Positions 43,139-52,547 of a DNA stretch of 64,000 nt are shown one piece after another. Under the pieces are notes generated by a model that was not told the DNA's origin, made no database searches, and saw only the letters and a list, made by a program, of their open reading frames with translations. The stretch lies in assembly GCF_002939305.1 (NCBI RefSeq), contig NZ_MVDI01000006.1, positions 62,001 to 126,000 of the forward strand. The letters run 5' to 3'. How positions within the stretch are numbered: position 1 is the first letter of the stretch; the number at the start of each line of letters is the position of its first letter. This stretch comes from Chroococcidiopsis sp. TS-821 (GTDB taxonomy: Bacteria > Cyanobacteriota > Cyanobacteriia > Cyanobacteriales > Chroococcidiopsidaceae). The position numbers and the translations under genes were made by a program.

Positions 43139-43630
43139 ATGCAATTAGTAAATGCCATTGTTCTGTTATCAGTTTTTATCTCATCGCTGTCTTCACCTGT
43201 AATTGCAAGTGAGAGCGTTTGGCATAGAGAAACTGAGTCCTATTCAGGAATATTAAACATTACCGTGTATCGTAGCCCCTCCTGTAGCTGCTGTGGCGGA
43301 TGGATGGAGCATTTGAAAAGGCACGGCTTCCAAGTCAAGGATATTAAAGCAATCGATATGGAAGCTATCAAGCAGAAGTACAACTTACCCAAGGAATTGA
43401 CATCCTGCCATACAGCATTGATTGACGGGTATGTGATTGAAGGACACGTGCCAGCCGACGATATTAAACGTCTCTTGAAAGAAAAGCCGCAGTTAACTGG
43501 CTTATCTGTTCCCCAAATGCCTGTAGGAACACCTGGTATGGAAGTAGGAAACAAGAAAGAGCCATTTGCTGTGATTTCCTTCAAGAAAAACGGCGAATTT
43601 AAGGTATTCAAGGAGTATCGGTCATACTAA
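43139..43630 (+). CDS. DUF411 periplasmic metal-binding protein
   Basis: 163 residues from ATG 43139, preceded by AGGAAAT and followed by a signal peptide ending near VIASES; the longer frame from 43004 is not supported. The mature start ITVYRSPSCSCCGGWMEHL carries the Cys-x-Cys-Cys cluster typical of DUF411, then CHTALIDGYVIEGHVPADDIKRLL. The family is found in copper and silver resistance operons and is thought to bind copper in the periplasm. Confidence 0.9.
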   Translation: MQLVNAIVLLSVFISSLSSPVIASESVWHRETESYSGILNITVYRSPSCSCCGGWMEHLKRHGFQVKDIKAIDMEAIKQKYNLPKELTSCHTALIDGYVIEGHVPADDIKRLLKEKPQLTGLSVPQMPVGTPGMEVGNKKEPFAVISFKKNGEFKVFKEYRSY

Positions 43631-43822
43631 ATCTAGATTTACACGAACAATGCTTGTAAAGCTTGTAAAGAATGTATTGGAATCTTGCAGATGGTAGGCT
43701 ACACTCATGCCGATTTTCGCGCCAGACGCAAACCATTAATGATCGCCAGTAATTCACTGACTACTGTACTGAGCGCAGGTTTCTATCAATAATATCAGTA
43801 CAATAGTCAGTCCGCATACTAT

Positions 43823-44179
43823 TTATGCTGCCATGGCAGTTGCCATTTTGCGGCAGGATTCAGCACAGCGACGACAAGATTCAGCACATTGCTTGCAGTG
43901 GTCGTGGTCGTGCTTCTCGCACTCTGCAGCGCAGCGATCGCAGGCTTCGGCGCAGATGCTGCACATCTGACCGTGAATATCTGAATTGCGAGCCATAAAA
44001 CGAGCACAGAGGTCGCAAGTGTCAGCACAATCACGGCAGCGTTTGATACATGCAGCCATCATCTGCACCATATCGCTGTCTAAGCAAGCATTAGCACAGT
44101 TTTCGCACTCGCGTAAACAATCAAGACAAGCTTGAATGCAAGTTTCCAACAAAGAATCGTGAGATTGAGTTGTGGTCAT
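43823..44179 (-). CDS. Csp-like four-helix copper-storage protein (DUF326)
   Basis: 118 residues with 21 Cys spaced in pairs along four helices (CIQACLDCLREC, CIKRCRDC, CSICAEACDRC, CKQCAESCRRC). No signal peptide, so cytoplasmic Csp3-type. Csp proteins bind many copper(I) ions inside the helix bundle and protect the cell. The His-rich EKHDHDHC loop before the last helix is an extra possible ligand site. It lies 192 bp past the DUF411 gene, convergent with it. Confidence 0.88.
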   Translation of the reverse strand: MTTTQSHDSLLETCIQACLDCLRECENCANACLDSDMVQMMAACIKRCRDCADTCDLCARFMARNSDIHGQMCSICAEACDRCAAECEKHDHDHCKQCAESCRRCAESCRKMATAMAA

Positions 44180-44212
44180 TGTTTAACTCCTAAAGTGAGA
44201 AACATAATCTAA

Positions 44213-44246
44213 GGCGGTAGTATGCCTTTGGCGGTAGTATGCCTTT
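44213..44246. repeat. 17-bp tandem duplication upstream of the Csp-like gene
   Basis: GGCGGTAGTATGCCTTT occurs twice without a gap, about 35-65 bp upstream of the Csp-like start. If one copy carries a promoter element, the duplication may double a binding site. Confidence 0.6.
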
Positions 44247-44330
44247 TCCAATTTCACGTTAGAAGTTAACGCGGGCGATCGCGTCTCTCTAATGGTATGC
44301 GAGCAATTTCTTGCTTTAGAAATATAAGAA

Positions 44331-44347
44331 TTTCATCTAAATTTCAT
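44331..44347 (+). promoter_or_regulatory. TTTCAT tandem box, site 1
   Basis: TTTCAT at 44331 and 44342, spacing 11 bp, followed by TG at +24 (TTATATGC). It lies 150 bp upstream of the minus-strand Csp-like gene and 200 bp before the purT wreck. Identical in layout to seven other sites in this region. Confidence 0.6.
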
Positions 44348-44529
44348 TCTTATATGCTTTATACACAATCTAACTGATACAAACTAAACTCGTGAGATAC
44401 TCGTTGCAACTTCATTTTTCTACGAAGAACCTAAATGCAATAGTAAGCAATGTTAGTAAAAGCAAGAAGAAAAGAAAATTTTAAATAATGAATATAAAAT
44501 CTCCAAATAAAGATTGAAATAGCAAGAGC

Positions 44530-45562
44530 ATGATTTAAACTGAAAAATTACTTGAGTTTGAACAACACGGAATCACTGTTATACCAACGGCTAAAGCAAC
44601 TAACTTTACAATGAATCGTAAGCACATGCGCGAACTAGCACATACTCAACTGGAATCCGGACTGCTAAATATGCTTATGCAGCGAGTTTAGAGGAAATAG
44701 TGACGGCTTCTCAAAATATTAGTTTTCCAAATGTAATTAAACCAATTATGTCTTCATCAGGAAAAGGGCAATCTGTTGTTCATATTCTGATGAGGTGAAA
44801 ACTGCTTGAAATTATGCTATTCATAATTCTAGAGGAGATAGTCAAAAAACTATCGTTGAAGAATTTATTCAATTTAAACTGAAATAACTCTCTTAACCAT
44901 TAAGCAGTGGAATGCACCAACATTTTTTTATTCTGCAATTGGATCCATCAAGAAAATGGAAACTATCAGGAGTCTTGGTAATCCGCTAACATTTCAAATA
45001 AATTATTAATAGAAGCACAAGCGATCATTCAAAAAGTTACTGATGTTTTGAGTGGTGCAGGATTTTTTTGGAGTAGAGTTTTTTGTTACTAAAAATGAAT
45101 TTATATTTTCAAAACTTTCACATCTACCTCACGATATAGGTATGGTGATATTGATTTCACAAAATCTGAATGAATTTGAATTACACCTGTAGGCTGTTTT
45201 AGGATTACCCATACCGCAAATTGAGTTATTCGCACCTTCAGCCAGTGCAGTTATTTTAGCTCATAAATAGGCTGACGAGTCCCCTATATTAGTGCAACGG
45301 AGGCTTTAGCAGAAAAAGACAAAAAGACATCAAATTGCGATTATTTGGCAAGCCAGATACACGTCCTGGACGACAAATGGGAGTAGCTTTAGCTAAGGGT
45401 AACAATGTAGAGGAGGCAAGAGAAAAAGCACTACACAAGCTGCTAGCAAAATCAAAGTTGTTTAAAAATATGTTTCCCGCATTTCTACCATCTCAAGTAC
45501 AGTTACTTAAGGAAAATGCAGCAATTGCTTTAGCTAAAAGTATTCAACGTAAGTTGATTTGA
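44530..45562 (+). pseudogene. purT: purT (formate-dependent GAR transformylase), decayed
   Basis: Similarity starts near 44542 with EKLLEFEQHGITVIPTAKAT and continues over several frames: [34 protein letters not shown] (ATP-grasp loop), [49 protein letters not shown], and finally LRLFGKPDTRPGRQMGVALAK. At least three frameshifts and several stops are present, and the first third of the gene, including the formyl-phosphate region, is missing. PurT makes a purine precursor with formate; the loss implies reliance on PurN or another copy. Confidence 0.85.
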
Positions 45563-45589
45563 ACTCCGCTAAGCAAATAGGCGATCACT

Positions 45590-46303
45590 ACAGCTTATGT
45601 GTGTCAAGGTACAGGTAAACTAATTTTACTATTGCATGGATTTGACAGTTCAGTTCTAGAATTTCGCTATTTTCTACTATTACTAGCCAAATTTGGTCAA
45701 ACATGGGCGGTTGATTGACTCAGATTTGGTTTTACTGAAAGAATAACAGAAATTATCTATAGTCCGGACTCAATTAAAGCCCATCATTATAGCTTTTGGA
45801 AGCTGATCAATCAGCCATTAATTGGTTGGTACTTCGATGGAGGTGCAACGGCAATCGATTTTGCGTTGAATTATCCGCAAGCGGTAGAGAAGTTAGTTTT
45901 GATTAATAGTGTAGGCTTTAGTGGTGATTTTCCACTTGGTAAGTTTTTCTTTCCGCCTTTTCATTATGTAGCAGTAGAGTATTGGCAACGTAGTGGAGTT
46001 ATCTTAGTAAATTAGATTCTGTAGAAGCGATAAGTTGTGCTTTACTGCACTTAGATATGCCTAATTGGTATGAGGCAATGCTCGATTTTATGAAAAGTAA
46101 CAGCTATAATAATTTAGCAGATAAGACTCATAAAATTACTCAACCAACGTTCATTTTGTGGGGTGATCGCAACGATACTTTGGGTATAAATGATACAACG
46201 AAGTTTCATTAGGCAATCGCAGATTCTCAACTTGTTTGGTTGAAAAATTGCGGTCATGTTCCACAAATAAAACAACCAAAAGTTTTAGTTAGTTATATTT
46301 AAA
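45590..46303 (+). pseudogene. Alpha/beta hydrolase, decayed
   Basis: Fragments in order: GTGKLILLLHGFDSSVLEF (oxyanion HG motif), FGQTWAVD, FGFTERITEIIYSPDSIKAHHY, FDGGATAIDFALNYPQAVEKLVLINS (nucleophile elbow, Ser lost: GGA instead of GxSxG), FILWGDRNDTLGINDT (acid), CGHVPQIKQPKVLV (His). There are stops and frame changes between them. It follows the purT remnant on the same strand, so both decayed together. Confidence 0.8.
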
Positions 46304-46450
46304 AGTTTTTAAACTAAGAATAACTATAAAGGCACACAGTACACAAAGAGTTTATATTAAATCTGGTCAATCGCTCGTAATATAAAGTAGCTAATAACTC
46401 AGCAACACAATTCCCAGTTACCAATTATCGATTCCCTGCAATGTACCTAT

Positions 46451-48022
46451 TTATTTAGCCAGACTTGATATTGATTTAGAGATTACGGCTAATCCTAGTA
46501 GTAAGGGTGTGAGCCAATCCCCCCAACGGACGTATAAAGTTTGCGTAATACGTCGGTAGACTGTTTCTGCGTGTAACTCGTAAGTGTTTAAGCCGGATAT
46601 CCACAATGTTCTACCGTGCGGATCGATAATACCTGAGTAACCTGTGTTTGTTGCGCGTACTGCCCAACGATCTGTTTCTATTGCTCGCATGGTATCTTGA
46701 GCATGGTGTTGTGCTGGCATTGAAGGGCTGTAATGTGCGTTATTCGCAGCGCTGAGGATAAATTGTCCACCTGCTGCAGCTTGATAACGTAACTGTTCAG
46801 GAAACGCGGAACTGTAACAAATTGCAGTGATCGCACGTCCAAAAGGTGTGTCAAATACTTGATCTGGCAAACCTGGTACTAGCTTGGCTTCTAATGGAGA
46901 TAATCGTTGAATTAATCCTCCTAAAACTTGCTCAAACGGAATATATTCACCAATTGGTACTAATTTAACTTTGTCGTAGCGACTGAATTCGCCCTTTTCA
47001 GTAAGAGTAAATATGCTGTTGGTGTAACTTTGTCCTTGTTCGCCAAATGTACCAATCCAAGCGGTGACACCTTTTTCTTGTACAGCAGAGTAGAAAGAGG
47101 TACGCAGCACCTCACTCCACATAAAAGGTAAAGCCCCTTCGGGTGTCAGAACTGCCTCAACTCCTCGCTCGACTAATGTAATATATCCTTCAGTGTAATC
47201 GGCGAGCGCCCGTCGCAATCCTTCAGGATAAAGTTTGATTGTATTGGGAATATTACCTTGAATAATTCCTACTCTTAAAGCAGTCTCTGGTGGTTGTATT
47301 AATGGGCGACTATATAAACTAAACCCAATAAGATGTAATATAACAAAAAGTATGCAGCTTCTGGCAAAGACCTTTATTGCAGCCCTCTGATCCTTGACCA
47401 CTGACCCCTCATATTTCATCCATGCTTCAGCTAGTAAGCCATTAACTGCAACAATTGCGGCTGTGACTGTGAGAGAACCGGAAATTTGTCCTAGATGGAG
47501 AATAACTAAGTTATGAGGACTCTGAGTGTAGGAAAGTGAAGTCCAATATAAAGGACCTAAACTCCATAAACTTTCTAAACCACACCACAATGCAACGCCA
47601 ACAAGAGTGCGGCTGAAAGTTCCTACACTTTGACTCAGAACAGTCATACAAACTGCCCAAATTGTTACTAAGACTGCACCCCAAAGTGTAATAGCAGCCC
47701 AGCAAAATAGTGCGATCGCAATACTCGCAAGCCACGGTACTCCCATCCACATCATAGGGTGAACACCAGTAATCCAAGACAAAGCAACACCGTGATAGCC
47801 AATTCCCCACAGTGTAGCTGAGAGTAATTTAGTTTTTCGTTGTGCGGGAGATGCTACTAATACCCATAAAGGTACTAATGCGATCCATGCTAAAAACCAT
47901 GCTTCAACAGGGGCAACAGTTAGCCCCATTAGCATACCGCTAGCTAAAGCAAGAAAACCAGAGGCAAGCATTGCCCACCTCTGATGATACTGTTTACCCA
48001 ATCTCGTTTTCACAATTGGCAT
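46451..48022 (-). CDS. lnt: Apolipoprotein N-acyltransferase
   Basis: 523 residues. Six membrane helices in the first 220 residues are followed by a nitrilase-type periplasmic domain from about 245 (VGIIQGNIPN). The catalytic triad is visible: Glu in TPEGALPF, Lys in YDKVKLVPIGEYIPF and Cys in AICYSSAFPEQ; NNAHY and RAIETDRWAVRATNTGYSGIIDP complete the usual blocks. Lnt adds the third acyl chain to outer-membrane lipoproteins. No partner in the window except possible lipoprotein substrates (51553 and 57450 genes). Confidence 0.93.
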   Translation of the reverse strand: MPIVKTRLGKQYHQRWAMLASGFLALASGMLMGLTVAPVEAWFLAWIALVPLWVLVASPAQRKTKLLSATLWGIGYHGVALSWITGVHPMMWMGVPWLASIAIALFCWAAITLWGAVLVTIWAVCMTVLSQSVGTFSRTLVGVALWCGLESLWSLGPLYWTSLSYTQSPHNLVILHLGQISGSLTVTAAIVAVNGLLAEAWMKYEGSVVKDQRAAIKVFARSCILFVILHLIGFSLYSRPLIQPPETALRVGIIQGNIPNTIKLYPEGLRRALADYTEGYITLVERGVEAVLTPEGALPFMWSEVLRTSFYSAVQEKGVTAWIGTFGEQGQSYTNSIFTLTEKGEFSRYDKVKLVPIGEYIPFEQVLGGLIQRLSPLEAKLVPGLPDQVFDTPFGRAITAICYSSAFPEQLRYQAAAGGQFILSAANNAHYSPSMPAQHHAQDTMRAIETDRWAVRATNTGYSGIIDPHGRTLWISGLNTYELHAETVYRRITQTLYVRWGDWLTPLLLGLAVISKSISSLAK

Positions 48023-48364
48023 TCTGCTGGAATGAGATTTTACGAAGTAAATACTGTTACTTACTGTTATTATTAAGTGTTCTAATAAACTGGCTAAACA
48101 AAAAAACTAACGCAAGTTAAAAATGAATTACTTACCTATTAATTGCTAGTTACAGCAGTTGCAGTCTTAAGGTTTGCTATAGTACCACTATTTGAGTATA
48201 TTGCTTTAGCACTTGTACTTGAAGTCATAGTCAAGGAATAACTAAAGTATCACTAGAGTAAAATATTAATCGAAGTGGTGGAATAGCACTTGTCTAATTC
48301 TGGGGTGTAAAATTCTACCCGTAAACGGTTGATGACCCACACTCAATCCTAGTTCTTATGTTTT
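48023..48364. other. Spacer upstream of lnt
   Basis: AT-rich, no frame supported. It must hold the lnt promoter; no clear motif was picked out. Confidence 0.3.
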
Positions 48365-48517
48365 CTACATCTCAATAGATGAGCGATTAACAGAAGTATC
48401 AGCGGATGCAACGGAAATATATTGGGGCAAAAAGCGCTGCCACTCATAGGCGAAGTCTTTCCAAGGATAGGGACGGTTAGACTCCATTGAAATAGTGTTT
48501 AACTCTTCAAAGTGCAT
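48365..48517 (-). CDS. Possible 50-residue protein
   Basis: Minus-strand ATG at 48517 to TAG at 48365. Product MHFEELNTISMESNRPYPWK then DFAYEWQRFLPQYISVA, an aromatic-rich sequence that does not look random. It lies 55 bp downstream of the DUF305 gene on the same strand. It has a plausible but weak upstream purine run (CTTCAAAGTGCAT complement). Too short to assign. Confidence 0.4.
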   Translation of the reverse strand: MHFEELNTISMESNRPYPWKDFAYEWQRFLPQYISVASADTSVNRSSIEM

Positions 48518-48571
48518 ACATCACTAGCCCGACAGCGTTTTTGCAACATAACTCCAGGCTAAAAGATACAA

Positions 48572-49249
48572 TTATCGGCGAGGTGCTCCTGGATCGAGTA
48601 ATCCAGGTTCAGGATCAACAGATGCCGAACCAGCAGCAGCAGCACCATTGTATTCAACACCATAAACATTCAGAAGCATATTTTGTAGCTGATTAATCTC
48701 ACTTACTTGTGCAGTAACAACATCTGCGGCAAGATCTACAAATTGGTGATGGTAAGCACGGTCAATAATTTCTCCTGCAAACTCGATAGCACCCCAATGA
48801 TGTGACGCTAATGTCTTCATAAAGACAATTTCAAATTGCCTGCCATTTAATGATGCAAGTTCGTTGACTACGTTCGTAGCAAATTTATTAGCTGTCGGCG
48901 CATAGCTAACGCCATACCAATTAAAAAGCCACGATCGCATAGTTTGTATCTCTTGTTGCTGAGTTGAAATTACCTGTTCGCAGAGAGACTTTAGTTGCGG
49001 ACGACTGACTTTCTGTACGCAAACTTGTGCCATTTGGACTGCAAAATTATGACCGTCAATTAAATCTCGTAGAAGACGAATCTCTAATATTGTTAGCCTA
49101 TTTCTTGGTGCAGGCGCGTCTGATTTAACAGGCATTCTTGTAGTAACAAGTGTACCAATTATTAGTGTTAAAGCTAGAGCTAGCTGAGAGGTAATTTTTA
49201 CAGTCCAACGCTTGTGCATATTTTTTGTCTTATTGATTTTAGTATGCAT
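48572..49249 (-). CDS. DUF305 family protein
   Basis: 225 residues with a signal peptide near residues 20-45 (LALALTLIIGTLVTTRMPVKSDA). Two related halves: LTILEIRLLRDLIDGHNFAVQMAQ..., and FEIVFMKTLASHHWGAIEFAGEIIDRA, the second with the His-His and Met motifs of DUF305. DUF305 helical bundles occur with copper oxidases and RND pumps and probably bind copper. It is downstream of the multicopper oxidase on the same strand, with a TTTCAT box in the spacer. Confidence 0.85.
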   Translation of the reverse strand: MHTKINKTKNMHKRWTVKITSQLALALTLIIGTLVTTRMPVKSDAPAPRNRLTILEIRLLRDLIDGHNFAVQMAQVCVQKVSRPQLKSLCEQVISTQQQEIQTMRSWLFNWYGVSYAPTANKFATNVVNELASLNGRQFEIVFMKTLASHHWGAIEFAGEIIDRAYHHQFVDLAADVVTAQVSEINQLQNMLLNVYGVEYNGAAAAGSASVDPEPGLLDPGAPRR

Positions 49250-49483
49250 TGAGAAAATAAAACTTATTGATTAAGAGAAAGTTCAATAAGCTTTTACTGG
49301 TATGTAAAGATAAGTATTGATTGCTTAATCAATATCAATCTCTGCATACATTGACTAAACTTCAAGACCTGCTATTGATAGTATATTTAAATCTCTAAAG
49401 ACAAACTCAGATTAAAGTCTTGACAAGAGTAATACATCTTTCAAATGGAGTAAAAGTGATTTATTACTAATTAGGTAAAAGGA

Positions 49484-49500
49484 TTTCATTCTAATTTCAT
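49484..49500 (+). promoter_or_regulatory. TTTCAT tandem box, site 2
   Basis: TTTCAT at 49484 and 49495, then CTTTATATGC (TG at +24). It lies between the 3' end of the multicopper oxidase gene and the start of the minus-strand DUF305 gene, oriented opposite to both genes. Confidence 0.55.
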
Positions 49501-49505
49501 CTTTA

Positions 49506-49536
49506 TATGCAGAGAAGAGCTACATTTCTCTGCATA
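49506..49536. repeat. Perfect 11-bp inverted repeat next to TTTCAT site 2
   Basis: TATGCAGAGAA and TTCTCTGCATA, 9-nt loop, beginning 6 bp after the second TTTCAT. On the minus strand it follows the multicopper oxidase stop by about 100 bp and could be its terminator, but no T-run follows. On the plus strand it would be at the 5' end of any RNA started from the box. Confidence 0.5.
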
Positions 49537-49635
49537 CAATCAATATCTTGGTGTATAAGTTCTGTTGGTGTTAGCTTGAGCTTTGGCTCAATCTGGGTAA
49601 AATAAGCCAGTAAGGCAAGGCGATCGCCAGAAAAA

Positions 49636-51159
49636 TCAACTACGAATCTCTAAATTCCCCATCATTCCCAAGTCTTCGTGGTCGAGAATATGGCAGTGGT
49701 ACACAGTTTTACCTGCAAAATCGCGGAAAGGAATGCGAATTCGGACAGTTTCACCGCCCTGCACTAGAACTGTATCTTTCCAAGCTTGATAAGGCTCAGG
49801 TTGACCATTGCGAGAAATGACTTGAAATGGATTGATATGGAGATGAAAAGGGTGATCCATGCGGTCTGGGTCAACATTTACTAATTCCCATTCCTCAGTT
49901 GTGCCCAATTGCACTTCAGTATCAATTCGCTTAGGATCGTAAGCTTTACCATTGAAGAGAAATGTCATACCTCTACCCATTCCCATTGCCATTGAGAGTT
50001 CAATTCGACGGGTGAGTACAGGCTTTGGTAAAGAATCAACACTAATTAACTTTTGCGGTAGTGGCACAGAAGTAACGGAATCGTGATAGGTAAGAGTTGC
50101 TAAAGGTTGTGGAGCTTGGGATTGAGTTCCCATATCATGACGCATTCCACGCCCCATCATCTCACTCATACCTTGCCCCATCATGCTCATACCGCCTCGG
50201 TTATAAGGCAAATTAAGCAAGCGGTATTGTCCTGGTTGGCGTTGGCGAAGCCTTTCCGAAGGAGAATCGCCTTTGACGAGTACTTCCGCCCGTTCTCCAG
50301 GAGATAACAGTAAATCGGCGACTTCGACTGGCTCGCTTAGAGCACCGCCATCTGTGGCGATTAAATAGAGAGGATGATTTTCAAGTGCTAATCGATAAAA
50401 GCGGGATGGGGAAGCATTAAGGAGGCGCAAGCGTAGCAATCCACCAGAAGCAATTTTTAGACTAGGATTGACTTGCCCGTTTACCGTCACGAGTTGTCCC
50501 TCACGTCCCATCATCATTGCCATAGGATTCGGGGTAATGATGCGACCATTGGTGTCAAGGTCAAAATCCTGCAAAACAAGGAACTCTTCTTGTGCTGCTT
50601 GTATTTCTGGAATCTCATCTAGTTCCCCGCGTACAATAAAAAGACCTGCAAGTCCGCCGAACACTTGCTCTGCCACTGAGCCGTGGAGGTGGGGATGATA
50701 CCAGAAAGTACCTGCCGGATGGTCACGAGGCAGGAAAAATTCATAAGTCAGGCGCTCTTGTGATGGAATATTGAGGAAAACGTTGTCAGCATTCCCCTGC
50801 GGTGTAACGTGCAATCCATGGTAGTGCAAGTTTGTAGGTTGCGAAAGTTTGTTGGTAAGGTGAATGCGGATAGTATCTCCTGGCTTGACCTCCAGTCGCG
50901 GACCTGGAACTTGTCCGTTGTAGCTTAAAAGATAAGCTTGTCGATTACCTAATTGAACCGGACGATAACTCGCGTCCAGATCGAGTTCAAGCAAACCATC
51001 CTTACTTTTGTGCAGTTGTGGGAGCGCGTTCGCGTAACGTTCCGTAGAAATCGCCGATTGCAGCGGATTTTGATTTCGTTGATTTACCCAACGACTAACA
51101 AGAATTGCTCCTACAGTGGCAGCACTGAGCGTAAAAAATTGACGACGATGAATTTTCAT
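49636..51159 (-). CDS. Multicopper oxidase (CueO/CopA-like)
   Basis: 507 residues with a Tat-like signal (HRRQFFTLSAATVGA). All four copper-ligand blocks are present: NLHYHGLH, FWYHPHLHGSV, HPFHLHINPF and VYHCHILDHEDLGMM, ending in the type 1 axial Met. A Met-rich segment near residues 320-345 (GGMSMMGQGMSEMMGRGM) is typical of copper-oxidising CueO-type enzymes. It oxidises Cu(I) to less toxic Cu(II) in the periplasm. It is divergent from the DUF305 lipoprotein gene with a TTTCAT box between them. Confidence 0.92.
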   Translation of the reverse strand: MKIHRRQFFTLSAATVGAILVSRWVNQRNQNPLQSAISTERYANALPQLHKSKDGLLELDLDASYRPVQLGNRQAYLLSYNGQVPGPRLEVKPGDTIRIHLTNKLSQPTNLHYHGLHVTPQGNADNVFLNIPSQERLTYEFFLPRDHPAGTFWYHPHLHGSVAEQVFGGLAGLFIVRGELDEIPEIQAAQEEFLVLQDFDLDTNGRIITPNPMAMMMGREGQLVTVNGQVNPSLKIASGGLLRLRLLNASPSRFYRLALENHPLYLIATDGGALSEPVEVADLLLSPGERAEVLVKGDSPSERLRQRQPGQYRLLNLPYNRGGMSMMGQGMSEMMGRGMRHDMGTQSQAPQPLATLTYHDSVTSVPLPQKLISVDSLPKPVLTRRIELSMAMGMGRGMTFLFNGKAYDPKRIDTEVQLGTTEEWELVNVDPDRMDHPFHLHINPFQVISRNGQPEPYQAWKDTVLVQGGETVRIRIPFRDFAGKTVYHCHILDHEDLGMMGNLEIRS

Positions 51160-51396
51160 ATGTGACTCCTGTTTATAGCCAACTTTGTAGCGGTTTTGAG
51201 TAATTAGGCTATCTCAGTCAATATTTTAAAGACTCTATTTAGCTGGAGAGTCAAGAAGTAAGTAAAAATACGGTATTGACATTATATATTTGACTTCTAG
51301 CTATTCTACTTGAAGTAACAAATCAAGTGTGGCAGAAATTGTTGATACGCCTTCGTAATGAAAAATCAGTACTTTTGAGTTCTCTAAATCTCAAAA

Positions 51397-51413
51397 TTTC
51401 ATCTTGATTTCAT
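51397..51413 (+). promoter_or_regulatory. TTTCAT tandem box, site 3
   Basis: TTTCAT at 51397 and 51408, then TTTTAAATGAC (TG at +24). Located in the divergent spacer between the multicopper oxidase and the DUF305 lipoprotein, 140 bp before the latter start. Confidence 0.6.
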
Positions 51414-51552
51414 TTTTAAATGACAAGCTGGGATTGTGTGCTGTTGAAAATTCTAGAAAAGTTAGCCAGTATACATGGAGACATTTGAATCTCCAGTTGA
51501 CTGGAGAGATCATAATGAAAAAGCCTCCCCTCTAAGTAGCAATGATATAGGT

Positions 51553-52299
51553 ATGAAGTTTACACAAAGTATTTCTTTGAAAACAGGGTTATTAGCATTG
51601 ACCTTCGCAGCGATCGCCTCCACAGGCGGATTACTTGCATCTTGTGCAAACACGACTCAAAGCCAAGTCCCTAATACATCTGCAACTGACGCAGGTTCAA
51701 CTACTTCTCAGAACCAACCATCGCCAAACACCATGACGGATACAGGTGGTATGCAGGGCATGGATCACAGTAGCATGAACCATAACATGGCTATGGACTT
51801 AGGTCCTGCTGATGCCAATTATGACTTGCGGTTTATTGACGCAATGCGACTACATCATCGCGGCGCGATCGCCATGGCTCAAGAAGCTCAACAAAAATCG
51901 CAACGCCCAGAAATTAGAAAACTAGCAGAAAATATTATTCAAGCTCAAAGTAGAGAGGAAAATGAGCTGTTGCGGCAGTGGCGACAAGACTGGTATCCCA
52001 ATGCTCCTCAAGAATTTGTAGCTTACGGTAGTGAGAGCAAACCACTGGTACCGATGTCGGAACAACAACAGCAAAGCATGACGATGCTTGAAGACTTAGG
52101 ACCTGCTGATGCTGAGTTTGACTTGCGGTTTATGAATGCAATGATTGCCCACCATGAGGGTGCTTTGATGATGGCACAAGATGCTTTAGCAAAATCCCAG
52201 CATCCGGAAATTAAGAAATTGGCTCAAGAAATTATTGATTCGCAGCAAGCGGAGATTGCTCAAATGAAGCAGTGGCAACAAGCTTGGTACAAACAGTAA
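51553..52299 (+). CDS. DUF305 lipoprotein with duplicated domain
   Basis: 248 residues from ATG 51553, chosen because it begins a clean lipoprotein signal with lipobox LLASC; the 26 residues of the longer frame are not signal-like. A Met/His-rich linker (MQGMDHSSMNHNMAM) leads to two DUF305 copies: LGPADANYDLRFIDAMRLHH... and LGPADAEFDLRFMNAMIAHH.... Each has the His-His and Met sites. It is probably a copper-binding lipoprotein. It precedes the RND pump genes on the same strand. Confidence 0.88.
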   Translation: MKFTQSISLKTGLLALTFAAIASTGGLLASCANTTQSQVPNTSATDAGSTTSQNQPSPNTMTDTGGMQGMDHSSMNHNMAMDLGPADANYDLRFIDAMRLHHRGAIAMAQEAQQKSQRPEIRKLAENIIQAQSREENELLRQWRQDWYPNAPQEFVAYGSESKPLVPMSEQQQQSMTMLEDLGPADAEFDLRFMNAMIAHHEGALMMAQDALAKSQHPEIKKLAQEIIDSQQAEIAQMKQWQQAWYKQ

Positions 52300-52330
52300 G
52301 TATCGCACCTAACTTAAAAGTTGTAGAAAT

Positions 52331-52360
52331 TATGGCGAGAATTGTTTTACACTCGCCATA
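52331..52360. terminator. Hairpin TATGGCGAG / CTCGCCATA
   Basis: Perfect 9-bp stem with 12-nt loop, 32 bp after the DUF305 lipoprotein stop and just before TTTCAT site 4. Downstream bases GTCAAAAATTT are A/T-rich. It probably separates the DUF305 transcript from the RND operon. Confidence 0.55.
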
Positions 52361-52368
52361 GTCAAAAA

Positions 52369-52385
52369 TTTCATTCTATTTTCAT
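52369..52385 (+). promoter_or_regulatory. TTTCAT tandem box, site 4
   Basis: TTTCAT at 52369 and 52380, then TTTTAGATGAG (TG at +24). It lies 163 bp before the RND membrane-fusion gene, directly after the upstream terminator-like hairpin. Confidence 0.6.
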
Positions 52386-52547
52386 TTTTAGATGAGAAAG
52401 TAGAATTTAAGGCAACGATCTGTTTGGTCAGAAAAGCTAACCTTGATTTTGCCATGCCAGCAACTTTAAACAGATGCGAGTGCATCAAGCACATTGTTAA
52501 ACTCCAGCCTTAGCATTTCCTGTTGTACTTAAGGATATTTGTCATCA

